Source of the DNA: Actinomycetota bacterium
GTDB lineage: Bacteria > Actinomycetota > Thermoleophilia > Gaiellales > Gaiellaceae
Direction: 5' to 3'
Assembly (NCBI GenBank): GCA_013816245.1
Contig: JACDEU010000017.1
Location: 1 to 49,418 of the forward strand
Length of the DNA stretch: 49,418 nucleotides
The position numbers were made by a program, and so were the translations under genes. This document shows positions 16,385 to 22,773 of the stretch, in pieces. Position 1 is the stretch's first letter, and the number at the start of each line of letters is the position of its first letter. Below the pieces are notes generated by a model. That model had not been told where the DNA came from, did not search any database, and saw only the letters and a program-made list of their open reading frames with translations.

Positions 16385-16751
16385 CGTCGCCAGCCAAGAA
16401 CCGGAGATGCTTCGATAGTTCTTGATAGTGGTCGGCACGTCGAGCGTAATAGCCGTTGCTCGTGTCCTCTCCCTGGCGACGAAAGTTCGCGACGATGTGC
16501 TGTTCGCAAGCCTCGGTTATCTCCACGATCCGCGAAGCATCGTCACGCCAGCCCCGGAGATGGACAAGAAGGATTCCGACTTCGGATGCGGCAAGCGGAT
16601 CGAACATGGGCCGATCCTTGTTCCTGCCTCCCAGATCGGTTTCCAGCGCATCCAACTCGCTGGTGAAGTGCCCGATGACGTGCTCCATGTCCTCGAAGCG
16701 GTCCAGCCCGTTCTGGCCCACTGAGTCCTGGTTCACGGTGGACAGGTTCAT
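16377..16751 (-). CDS. Hypothetical element protein, 124 aa
   Basis: The ATG at 16751 is preceded by AAGGGAG at a good distance. The protein is acidic to neutral and mostly helical in appearance (RFEDMEHVIGHFTSELDALE), with no cysteines forming a metal site, no signal peptide and no membrane segment. It overlaps the integrase start by 8 bp, so it is probably translated with it. I do not recognise the family. It could be a recombination accessory or a regulator, judged from position only. Confidence 0.65.
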   Translation of the reverse strand: MNLSTVNQDSVGQNGLDRFEDMEHVIGHFTSELDALETDLGGRNKDRPMFDPLAASEVGILLVHLRGWRDDASRIVEITEACEQHIVANFRRQGEDTSNGYYARRADHYQELSKHLRFLAGDDA

Positions 16752-16775
16752 ACCTGTGCTCCCTTCACGCACAAA

Positions 16776-16813
16776 CCGGCGCGAGCCAGGGATGTACCCC
16801 CTGGTCGCGCCGG
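16776..16813. terminator. Long hairpin in the leftward operon
   Basis: The arms CCGGCGCGA (16776-16784) and TCGCGCCGG (16805-16813) pair perfectly. Inner arms CCAGGG and CCCTGG extend the stem beyond a single bulged G, leaving a 7-nt loop. It lies between the excisionase-like gene and the 124-aa gene. It may be an attenuator separating early genes from the integrase, or a structured leader. Confidence 0.5.
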
Positions 16814-16866
16814 CAGCGCGTAGCTTCGCAGCAACGAAAGGAAGTCCTGCTGCTCGGGGTACATCC
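16790..16866. promoter_or_regulatory. Perfect 11-bp inverted repeat, possible operator pair
   Basis: GGATGTACCCC (16790-16800) and GGGGTACATCC (16856-16866) are exact reverse complements, 55 bp apart. The left copy overlaps the loop of the hairpin at 16776-16813. They could be paired binding sites for a regulator such as the excisionase-like or RHH protein. Confidence 0.4.
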
Positions 16867-16906
16867 GAACGGCATAGCCGCACCTTATGCCTCGGTCCCG
16901 ACGACT

Positions 16907-17125
16907 TCAACCCGGCACCCCCGTCTTCACGAACTTCCAGCAACCCTCAGATGTCCGCTCATCGAGAAGGCGGGCGAGGTCGTCGCGCTTCACATAGGTC
17001 TTTCTGAGGTCCGCGAACTGGATGATCGGTAGCTGGCGAATGATCGCGTCCGCTGCCGCACGACTGACTTTCATCTCGCGCCTGATCGCCGCAGCGTCAA
17101 GCAACTCGGGGAGCTGGACCGTCAC
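16907..17125 (-). CDS. Excisionase-like helix-turn-helix protein
   Basis: This 72-residue protein has a winged-helix layout similar to phage excisionases and AlpA-type regulators. A helix-turn-helix around EMKVSRAAADAIIRQLP (about 17-33) is followed by the typical wing KTYVKRDDLARLLDE (about 42-56). It would bind DNA near the att sites to direct excision, or act as a regulator. The GTG start at 17125 overlaps the TGA of the upstream 54-aa gene (GTGA). It lies upstream of the integrase in the same operon, the usual xis position. Confidence 0.7.
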   Translation of the reverse strand: MTVQLPELLDAAAIRREMKVSRAAADAIIRQLPIIQFADLRKTYVKRDDLARLLDERTSEGCWKFVKTGVPG

Positions 17126-17286
17126 GCCCCCTTTGCCTTTCTCGCGGCTCTGAGCGCCCGTAGAACGCGCTCACGGCGTCTCTGGTCCTCTGGCGAGAGT
17201 TGTCGGCTCTCCCCGTTTTGCTGGCAGAGGCAGCGGTCACGCAACGCGGTCGCGCTCAACGATGTCGAGATCAGCGGCAACGTCAC
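17122..17286 (-). CDS. Small Arg-rich protein, 54 aa
   Basis: This is a short gene supported by a GTGA overlap at both ends: its GTG start overlaps the stop of the SWIM gene and its stop overlaps the start of the excisionase-like gene. The protein has a CLCQQ cysteine pair (Cys19, Cys21) and a strongly basic helix, SPEDQRRRERVLRALRAARK (31-50). It could bind nucleic acid. Family unknown. Confidence 0.6.
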   Translation of the reverse strand: MTLPLISTSLSATALRDRCLCQQNGESRQLSPEDQRRRERVLRALRAARKAKGA

Positions 17287-17528
17287 GACGCCTCCCGCGG
17301 CTCGCAGACGACGATCAGCATTACCGTGCGGATGTGGCTGCAGACGCCGACCGTGGGGCAGCTGCAGCGCCAGCCGTTATCCCCGGCGTCGTACGAGACG
17401 GTGTAGATCCGTGCGGAGTCGCCGCGAACCTCGGCGGACACGAACCCGTCGTCTTCGTTGGCGTTGAGAACACGGACGCGGCCCTCGGTGAGCAGCCGGC
17501 GCGCTTTCACGTGGGCGCTCTCCCTCAC
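17283..17528 (-). CDS. SWIM-type zinc-finger protein
   Basis: This 81-residue protein has a CSCPTVGVCSH motif (Cys55, Cys57, Cys63, His65), the C-x-C-x(n)-C-x-H pattern of SWIM zinc fingers, which bind DNA or protein. It is preceded by beta strands (RIYTVSYDAGDNGWRC). The GTG start overlaps the methylase stop and its own stop overlaps the next start. Small stand-alone SWIM proteins occur in actinobacterial phages and mobile elements. The exact role is unknown; regulation or recombination support is likely. Confidence 0.75.
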   Translation of the reverse strand: MRESAHVKARRLLTEGRVRVLNANEDDGFVSAEVRGDSARIYTVSYDAGDNGWRCSCPTVGVCSHIRTVMLIVVCEPREAS

Positions 17529-18391
17529 ACCCAGTCCGGTTTCTTCATCTTCGCCGGCATCTCGAACAGCGCCTCCGAGGGTTCCGCTTCGACCGTTGCG
17601 CGTTCAACGACCGCGCCGATGCGTGAGAAGTGGCGCGCAAAGTCGCTCCGTCTGGGGCCGATGTAAGCGAACGCGGACGCGAAGGCCGGGCTACCGCCCG
17701 ACCCGTCGGGGCGCTTGAACGGGATCCGTGGTGTCACGAAGCAGATCGGCCAGTCGAACAGCGGCTGGAACCAGCGGGTCTCGGTGGAGTAGGCGTTCAC
17801 GAGCAGCACGGCCTCGTCCTGCTCGCGCTGGAGCGCCTTCTCTACGAAGGCCGGGCACTCGTCGCCGTAGGGCGGGTTACAGAAGACGCGCCCGAACCAG
17901 GGGCGGGCTAGCCCATCGTCCTCGCGAGTCCAGAACGTGCCGGCCTGTACGACCTCATTCGCCTGCGGGCTCGACGCCGGGTCTAAGTCGATAGAGCCAA
18001 GGAAGTCGCGGACGATCTCGACGTACCCGGCGGGCGTGTACCACTCGTTTGACTCCGACGAGTGCATTAGCTCCGTCGTCGTCTTGCCCGCGATCGCCTG
18101 GAGCGCTTTCCGTAGGCTCGGCTCCTCCAAATCCGCAACGCGCTGCGGATTTGCTGCCAGCCGCGTATAAGCCTGGGCCGTCCTTTCCGAGCCGTTGAAG
18201 TTCGCTGCGAGCCAGGGCAGCCATTCCCCGTGCCCGACCTTTTCTTTCGCCTCGATGAGCGCCTGTCCGCAGCGGTCGGCGTGGTAGACGAACGATTCAG
18301 CGCCCGCGCGGGCTAGTTCGTGCTCGCCGTTGGCGACCTGGGCCAGTTCCGGCGGTGACAGGCCCGCACCGATAGCGGCCGCGGCGCTCAC
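17525..18391 (-). CDS. Phage-type DNA N6-adenine methyltransferase with N-terminal helical domain
   Basis: This is a 288-residue protein. The C-terminal half matches the phage Dam-like family: SNEWYTPAGYVEIVRDFLG, DLDPASSPQANE, the DDGLARPW segment and the catalytic NPPY at 172-175, which donates the target adenine pocket. The N-terminal half (about 1-105) is helical and resembles ParB/DUF3102-like domains (EKVGHGEWLPWLAANF ... AQAYTRLAANP). I chose the GTG at 18391 because GGAGG lies 8 nt upstream and it overlaps the preceding stop by GTGA; an in-frame GTG at 18406 is less likely. No restriction enzyme partner is nearby, so it is probably an orphan methylase for self-protection or packaging control. 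Confidence 0.85.
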   Translation of the reverse strand: MSAAAAIGAGLSPPELAQVANGEHELARAGAESFVYHADRCGQALIEAKEKVGHGEWLPWLAANFNGSERTAQAYTRLAANPQRVADLEEPSLRKALQAIAGKTTTELMHSSESNEWYTPAGYVEIVRDFLGSIDLDPASSPQANEVVQAGTFWTREDDGLARPWFGRVFCNPPYGDECPAFVEKALQREQDEAVLLVNAYSTETRWFQPLFDWPICFVTPRIPFKRPDGSGGSPAFASAFAYIGPRRSDFARHFSRIGAVVERATVEAEPSEALFEMPAKMKKPDWV

Positions 18392-18540
18392 GCCATCCGC
18401 CTCCACCCCGGGAGGCCGTGGCAGTCACGGGCGAGATGCCGGTCGAGAAACTCTTTACTGGGGAGACGCGCGCCGCATTGCGTGCAGCGGGCGTACCTCA
18501 GCGGCCGCGGCAGTCGGCGCAGGTCAGGGCGCTGCTTCAC
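18388..18540 (-). CDS. Small zinc-finger protein, 50 aa
   Basis: This short gene lies exactly between two GTGA overlaps (with the 142-aa gene upstream and the methylase downstream). The sequence shows CTQCG (Cys19, Cys22), then FLDRHLARDCH (His35, Cys40/His41), a C-x2-C ... H-x4-C finger of C2H2/HNH-like layout, with a basic N-terminus (RRLPRPLRY). It probably binds DNA. It is too short for confident family assignment, but the metal motif and perfect junctions make it credible. Confidence 0.65.
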   Translation of the reverse strand: MKQRPDLRRLPRPLRYARCTQCGARLPSKEFLDRHLARDCHGLPGWRRMA

Positions 18541-18965
18541 GCCGCACCCCTAAAAGGCGCGGCGGTTAGTTCAGGTGGCGGCGGTTCGTCGGCTCTTCGG
18601 CCGGGTGAGCGCGAACGCTGCCCGGTGCGCGAGCGTTTGGCTCGCGGCCTGGGGGTCGCACTGATTCTGCGAACCGTGGCCGGCCGCACTCCATGCGAGA
18701 GCCCGCGTGGGCGGCAAGAGATCACGGAGCGGCGATGCTGCGACACCCAGTGGTTCGCGAGCCGCTCCGGGTCACGAAGATCGACGCGGCGAAACTCGGC
18801 GGGCGTGAGTTTGCGCATCATGAGTCGCTCTTCGCCGTTCCCGTATTCGATGCGGACGGTCAGCTCGACGCGATCCCCGTCAGCGAGGACGACGTGCGAG
18901 GTCCGCGTGCCACCGCGGCGAGCCCGAAGCCAGCCGACGAGACGGCGCTTCAGCCCAGAGGACAT
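18537..18965 (-). CDS. Hypothetical basic protein, 142 aa
   Basis: First gene of the leftward overlapping run. The N-terminal half looks folded (LADGDRVELTVRIEYGNGEE, then KLTPAEFRRVDLRDPERL). The C-terminal 55 residues are Arg/Pro/Ser-rich and low-complexity (RPRAKRSRTGQRSRSPGRRA). The GTGA overlap with the zinc-finger gene supports this frame to its end. I do not recognise it. DNA binding is possible from its charge. Confidence 0.55.
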   Translation of the reverse strand: MSSGLKRRLVGWLRARRGGTRTSHVVLADGDRVELTVRIEYGNGEERLMMRKLTPAEFRRVDLRDPERLANHWVSQHRRSVISCRPRGLSHGVRPATVRRISATPRPRAKRSRTGQRSRSPGRRADEPPPPELTAAPFRGAA

Positions 18966-19113
18966 CGCATCTCACACATCGCACCCGGAATCTTGACGAC
19001 CCCGGCGGTCGGACAACCCCCGGATGCAGACCGACCGCCCCGAGAGGCGGCCGGTAAGCGCGATGGATGAGACGTTCGAGCCCTAGGTTAGTCGGTCAGG
19101 CGGAGGTCATCTC

Positions 19114-19437
19114 CTAAGCGGCGTATGTCTGGAGCAGGTCAGGAGGCCTGCGCTGCTGCTCGAGCCGTGCGAGCCGGATCGCCTCACCCTCGGCAAGCTG
19201 ATCGTCGTCGGGCTCGGGGTGTTCGCGCATCAGCGGAGGGGCGGTGGGCGCGTTGTACGGGACTCGCGCCTGCTTCTGCTCTTCCGGTGTCGCTGACCTA
19301 CCTCGCTCGGGCATGAGGCCGAATAGCCGGGGGTCGACGACGAGGAAGACGTGCCCGACCTCGACCACGATGTCGCGGCTGGTCGCGATCACGATCAGGC
19401 GACCGTACTGGTCGAGCGCGAGGCGGCTCGAGCACAC
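19114..19437 (-). CDS. Hypothetical element protein, 107 aa
   Basis: The N-terminal half contains beta-rich SRDIVVEVGHVFLVVDPRLFG; the C-terminal half is charged and helical (EGEAIRLARLEQQRRPPDLL). GTG at 19437 is the first usable start. A -10-like TATGCT lies at 19449-19444 on this strand, placing transcription start at about the GTG, so the mRNA may be leaderless. It is divergent from the RHH gene. Function unknown. Confidence 0.55.
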   Translation of the reverse strand: MCSSRLALDQYGRLIVIATSRDIVVEVGHVFLVVDPRLFGLMPERGRSATPEEQKQARVPYNAPTAPPLMREHPEPDDDQLAEGEAIRLARLEQQRRPPDLLQTYAA

Positions 19438-19491
19438 TCCTGGAGCATAAGCGATACGGATGACGACCTACGCCTTGTATACGATTTCCTT
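19438..19491. promoter_or_regulatory. Divergent promoter region controlling both arms of the element
   Basis: Only 54 bp separate the leftward gene (GTG 19437) and the rightward RHH gene (ATG 19492). A -10-like TATACG (19478-19483), within the palindrome GTATAC, faces right; TATGCT (19449-19444) faces left. Each is 6-9 nt from a start codon, which predicts leaderless transcripts. An RHH protein encoded here could bind the GTATAC palindrome (inference). Confidence 0.5.
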
Positions 19492-19671
19492 ATGGCTAAA
19501 CAGCCGTTGAAGGTCGTCAGTGCCCAGGTGGGGGTCGATGACGCTGCCAGGTTGGCCGAGCTCGCCCGGGCCGCCGACCGGACCGTCTCCGCTGAGGTTC
19601 GCCGTGCCGTGCGCGCGTATGTCGAGCGCGAGCACCAGGGCCACTCGTCTTCCGCTCGGGCGGAGGCGTAG
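19492..19671 (+). CDS. Ribbon-helix-helix (CopG/Arc-type) regulator, 59 aa
   Basis: A short N-terminal beta strand (KQPLKVVSAQVGVDD) is followed by two helices (AARLAELARAADRTVSAEVRR and beyond), the standard RHH layout for a dimeric DNA-binding repressor. It starts at the ATG at 19492 and ends with a TAG that directly abuts the portal ATG, so it is the first gene of the head operon. It probably controls the divergent promoter beside it. Confidence 0.75.
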   Translation: MAKQPLKVVSAQVGVDDAARLAELARAADRTVSAEVRRAVRAYVEREHQGHSSSARAEA

Positions 19672-20853
19672 ATGGGACTCCTGCGGCGTCGTGAGCAGCG
19701 TTCTCTGCCGGCGTTGCCGGGTTCGGCTGATCAGTGGTGGTGGTATCGGCCTGGCCAGTTTCAGGATCAATCGGTGCTGCCCGAGAAGGCGCTCGGAAAC
19801 CCGGACGTCTACGCCTGCACACGGGTGCTCGCGGACGCGGCCGCATCCTGCCCGCTGATCGTTTATCGGCGCCTCGGTGACGGTGAGCGTCGCCGCGCCA
19901 CGGGCAGGACGGCTGACCTTTTGCGCACCCCGTCTGAGGGGACGACGCCGGCGTCCTTTGTCTCGACGGTGATGGCGCACCTGCTGCTCTTCGGGAACAG
20001 CTATCTGGGCAAGTACCGGGATGCGGAGGGCCGGGTGGAGCAGTTGCTGCCGATCCGACCTGACCGTGTCACGGTGGAGCGGCGGGCCGGCCGGATCGCG
20101 TTCACGGTCACGGACGAGCAGGGCCGCCAGTCCGAGCACGATCTCGGCGACATCGTCCACATCAAGGCTTTGAGCACGGACGGGCTTTGCGGTCTGTCAC
20201 CGATCCGGCAGATGCGGCTCGCGCTCGAGGGCAACAACGCCGTCAGGACCGCGTCGACAGCCCTCTTCCGGAACAACGCGCGACCGTCCGGCATCTTGAA
20301 GATCTCCGGGGGTGGCAGCACCGAGCGTTTCGAGCATGCGAAGGCGCTTTGGCAGGACCGGCACACCGGGGAACGGCAGGGCGGCATCGCTGTGATCACC
20401 GGCGACGCTGAGTTCATGCCGATCGGTATGCCTGCCGACGATGCCGAGTTCGTCGCCGCCCGCAAACTCTCCGCCGTCGAGGTGGCGCGCTGCTTCCGTC
20501 TGCCGCCGTGGATGATCGGCGCAGAACAAGAGTCGATGACCTACTCGAACGTCGAGTCGCAGCAGCTGTCGTTCGCGATCCACAGCCTGAACCCGTGGCT
20601 TGTTTGCATCGAGCAGGCGCTCAGCGCCGACCGGGATTTGTTCAATGCGAGCTCGTTCTGCGAGTTCCTGCTCGACGGCCTGTTGAGGGCTGACAGCGCG
20701 ACAAGAGCGCAGGTGTACGAGAAAGCTTTGAACCCTGTTACCGGCTGGATGCGCCGCGACGAAGTCAGGCGCCTCGAGAACCTCGAGCCCGAGACCGCCG
20801 GCCAGATTCCGCAGGTGAGTAACCCGATAACGAACGGAGCAGTGGTGGCATGA
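19672..20853 (+). CDS. HK97-family phage portal protein
   Basis: This 393-residue portal protein forms the dodecameric ring at the capsid vertex through which DNA is packaged. Family features are the N-terminal VYACTRVLADAAASCPLIVYR, AHLLLFGNSYLGKYR, LPIRPDRVTV, DIVHIKALSTDG (HIK in the usual place), LFRNNARPSGIL and the FRLPPWMIG segment. Its length is normal for HK97-type portals, so it appears intact. It abuts the RHH gene and overlaps the protease-capsid gene by ATGA. Confidence 0.93.
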   Translation: MGLLRRREQRSLPALPGSADQWWWYRPGQFQDQSVLPEKALGNPDVYACTRVLADAAASCPLIVYRRLGDGERRRATGRTADLLRTPSEGTTPASFVSTVMAHLLLFGNSYLGKYRDAEGRVEQLLPIRPDRVTVERRAGRIAFTVTDEQGRQSEHDLGDIVHIKALSTDGLCGLSPIRQMRLALEGNNAVRTASTALFRNNARPSGILKISGGGSTERFEHAKALWQDRHTGERQGGIAVITGDAEFMPIGMPADDAEFVAARKLSAVEVARCFRLPPWMIGAEQESMTYSNVESQQLSFAIHSLNPWLVCIEQALSADRDLFNASSFCEFLLDGLLRADSATRAQVYEKALNPVTGWMRRDEVRRLENLEPETAGQIPQVSNPITNGAVVA

Positions 20854-22364
20854 GAGGACCTGAACAGCGAACGATCGACGTTGACGTCGAGTCACTTGAT
20901 ACCCGCGGCCGGACGGTCGCCGGCTATGCCGCCGTCTACGGGGCACTGAGCGAGGACCTGGGCGGCTACCGGGAAAAGATCGCACCCGGTGCGTTCGAGA
21001 GTGTTCTCGGCGCTGATGTCCGGGCGTTGCTGAACCACGACGCGAACGAGGTGCTGGGCCGCACGAAGGCGGGCACGCTGCGCCTCTTCGACGAGCAGCG
21101 AGGTCTGCGCTTCGAGCTCGACCTGCCCGACTCGCCGCTCGGTGAGAACGTGCGGGCGGCCGTGAAGCGCGGCGACGTCGACGGTGCCAGCTTCAGGTTC
21201 GAGGTTGGCGAGGAGGACTGGGCGGGCGAGGTCCGCACGATCAAGTCGGTGAAGGCGCTGCACGACATCACCGTCGCCACCTACCCGGCCTATGCGGCCG
21301 CGTCGGTGGAGCTAAGAACACGACAGGAGGCACCAAAAATGGAAGAAGCAGTAGAGGAGCATGAGGGCGCCGAGGAGCGCTCTAAAGAGGAGGCCGAGGC
21401 CACGGTCTCGGCTCGGAAGGGCGGCCTGAGGGTCGCGGACGCGAACGGGGGCGAGCCGGAATCGCGCACCCTGTACGGCCAGTTCAAGAAGGCAGGCTGG
21501 ACCCCTGGCGGCGGACGAACAGAGATCAGCTGGAACGACTTCGAGACGGCGTCAGAGTCCCGTGCGCTTACGTGGACAGGCTCGGTCGACAACGTGTCGA
21601 TGCTGCCGCGGGAGTCGGGGCCGTTCGGCTACGACATTCGTTACGCCTGGCCTGCGTTCAACCGTGTGTCGGTTGACCCCGGAATGACCTCGGTTCGTGT
21701 GTTGACCCAGACCGCGCGGACGTTGCCGACCGCCGCGAACGTTGTCCGCGCGATCGACGCGGTCACGAACAAGCCGGAGTCCGCCTCGACGGTGACGATG
21801 GTCGACACGTCGATGAAGCAGCTTGCAGCTGTCACCAGCGGTGTTCCGAACGTGATGCTGGCACAGCGCGGGATCGAGTCGGTGATCGGCAACGACCTGC
21901 GGTTGGCGTACTCGGACGGGCTGGACAAGCTGATCTTGGACGCGATCGCCCTGGCCGGTTTCCAGGCGCCGTCCACGGATCCATTGTTGACGTCGATCCG
22001 TAAGTGCGTGACGACGCTCTGGGGGCTCGGCTACAACCCCGACACCGTTCTGCTCACACCGGCGGCCTCGGAAACGCTCGACCTGTTGACGACGGTCGGC
22101 TCGGAGAAGATCCCCGTATTCCCGCCCGCGAGTAACTTCGCGCCAAGGACGATCTTCGGGATGAACGTCAGGATCTCGAAGACGATCCCCGCTACGGCGG
22201 TCGTCGACTCGCAGGCGTTTGGGAAGCTCTACGTCGGGCCGGTTGCGATGGCGACGTTCGAGGAGAACGCCGGCAAGTCGAACTCGAGCCTGGTCAGGTT
22301 CGAGGGCAACGGCGTCTTCGGCACCGAGCGGCAGAACGCCGCTGTCAGGATCGCGGCGTCGTAA
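20850..22364 (+). CDS. Fused HK97 prohead protease and major capsid protein
   Basis: One 504-residue frame. Residues 1-155 form an S78-type prohead protease, with FEVRALLNHD-type catalytic His63 in ALLNHDANEVLGRT and Ser114 in DGASFRFEV. Residues 164-504 are an HK97-fold capsid protein: an acidic coiled delta/scaffold stretch (EEAVEEHEGAEERSKEEAEA), then P- and A-domain segments such as GLDKLILDAIALAGFQAPS, GYNPDTVLLTPAASETLDLL and FGMNVRISKTIPATA. Fusions of protease and capsid are known but uncommon. An in-frame ATG at codon 164 with a strong Shine-Dalgarno sequence would also yield a separate capsid protein (see 21325-21341). Confidence 0.92.
   Translation: MRGPEQRTIDVDVESLDTRGRTVAGYAAVYGALSEDLGGYREKIAPGAFESVLGADVRALLNHDANEVLGRTKAGTLRLFDEQRGLRFELDLPDSPLGENVRAAVKRGDVDGASFRFEVGEEDWAGEVRTIKSVKALHDITVATYPAYAAASVELRTRQEAPKMEEAVEEHEGAEERSKEEAEATVSARKGGLRVADANGGEPESRTLYGQFKKAGWTPGGGRTEISWNDFETASESRALTWTGSVDNVSMLPRESGPFGYDIRYAWPAFNRVSVDPGMTSVRVLTQTARTLPTAANVVRAIDAVTNKPESASTVTMVDTSMKQLAAVTSGVPNVMLAQRGIESVIGNDLRLAYSDGLDKLILDAIALAGFQAPSTDPLLTSIRKCVTTLWGLGYNPDTVLLTPAASETLDLLTTVGSEKIPVFPPASNFAPRTIFGMNVRISKTIPATAVVDSQAFGKLYVGPVAMATFEENAGKSNSSLVRFEGNGVFGTERQNAAVRIAAS
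21325..21341 (+). promoter_or_regulatory. Internal ribosome-binding site and ATG for stand-alone capsid protein
   Basis: AGGAGG at 21325-21330 is followed after 8 nt by the ATG at 21339-21341, in frame with the fusion (Met164). This is the strongest Shine-Dalgarno sequence I see in the element. It falls exactly at the protease/capsid domain boundary, so the capsid (341 residues, 21339-22364) can be made in excess of the fusion. Confidence 0.75.
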
Positions 22365-22549
22365 TGGCAAGGCCGCGCACGACGAAGAAGAGTGAGTCTC
22401 GGGAGGCTGGTCTGCGCAAGCGGGCCGCCTCCCGCGGCTACACGCTCGAGCAGGAAGGCGACGCCTGGTATGTCGCTCTCGGCGGCACCCGCTGGGGCCC
22501 GATGCTGTCCCTTGACGAGGTCGACGAGTTCCTGCCGAAAGGGCAGTGA
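22364..22549 (+). CDS. Small hypothetical protein, 61 aa
   Basis: The ATG shares one base with the capsid TAA stop (TAATG), so translation is coupled. The N-terminus is basic (MARPRTTKKSESREAGLRKR), the rest is a compact beta-like stretch with WYVALGGTRWGPMLSLDEV. It lies between capsid and terminase, where phages may encode small terminase or head-completion proteins. It is much shorter than those families and I cannot assign it. Confidence 0.6.
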   Translation: MARPRTTKKSESREAGLRKRAASRGYTLEQEGDAWYVALGGTRWGPMLSLDEVDEFLPKGQ

Positions 22550-22767
22550 TGCGCTACACGCCGGAACCGGACATGGACGTGCGGACCGTGCCCGCCGGCC
22601 AGGTATGGGCGGGCATCATCGGCGCGGAGAAGCCTTACATTGCGATCGCTTCCCAGCTCGACGACGGCGACACCGTGATCGTCGCCCGGCTCGGCGCGGT
22701 GGACGCGCGCGACATGGGGCGAGAGCTGATCCGCCTCTCGCTCGAGCTCACCGCCCCGAGCAACTAG
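22549..22767 (+). CDS. Small hypothetical protein, 72 aa
   Basis: The ATG at 22549 overlaps the preceding TGA (TGATG). The predicted protein is mostly beta (VWAGIIGAEKPYIAIASQL, DTVIVARLGAV) with a C-terminal helix (DMGRELIRLSLELTAP). No family is recognised. Placement directly before the terminase suggests a head or packaging accessory. Confidence 0.6.
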   Translation: MRYTPEPDMDVRTVPAGQVWAGIIGAEKPYIAIASQLDDGDTVIVARLGAVDARDMGRELIRLSLELTAPSN

Positions 22768-22773
22768 GGCGCC

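Noticed and set aside
22364..22767. Small terminase subunit among the two small genes before terL
   Set aside because: Both are 61-72 residues, well below the usual size, and neither shows a helix-turn-helix followed by an oligomerisation helix.
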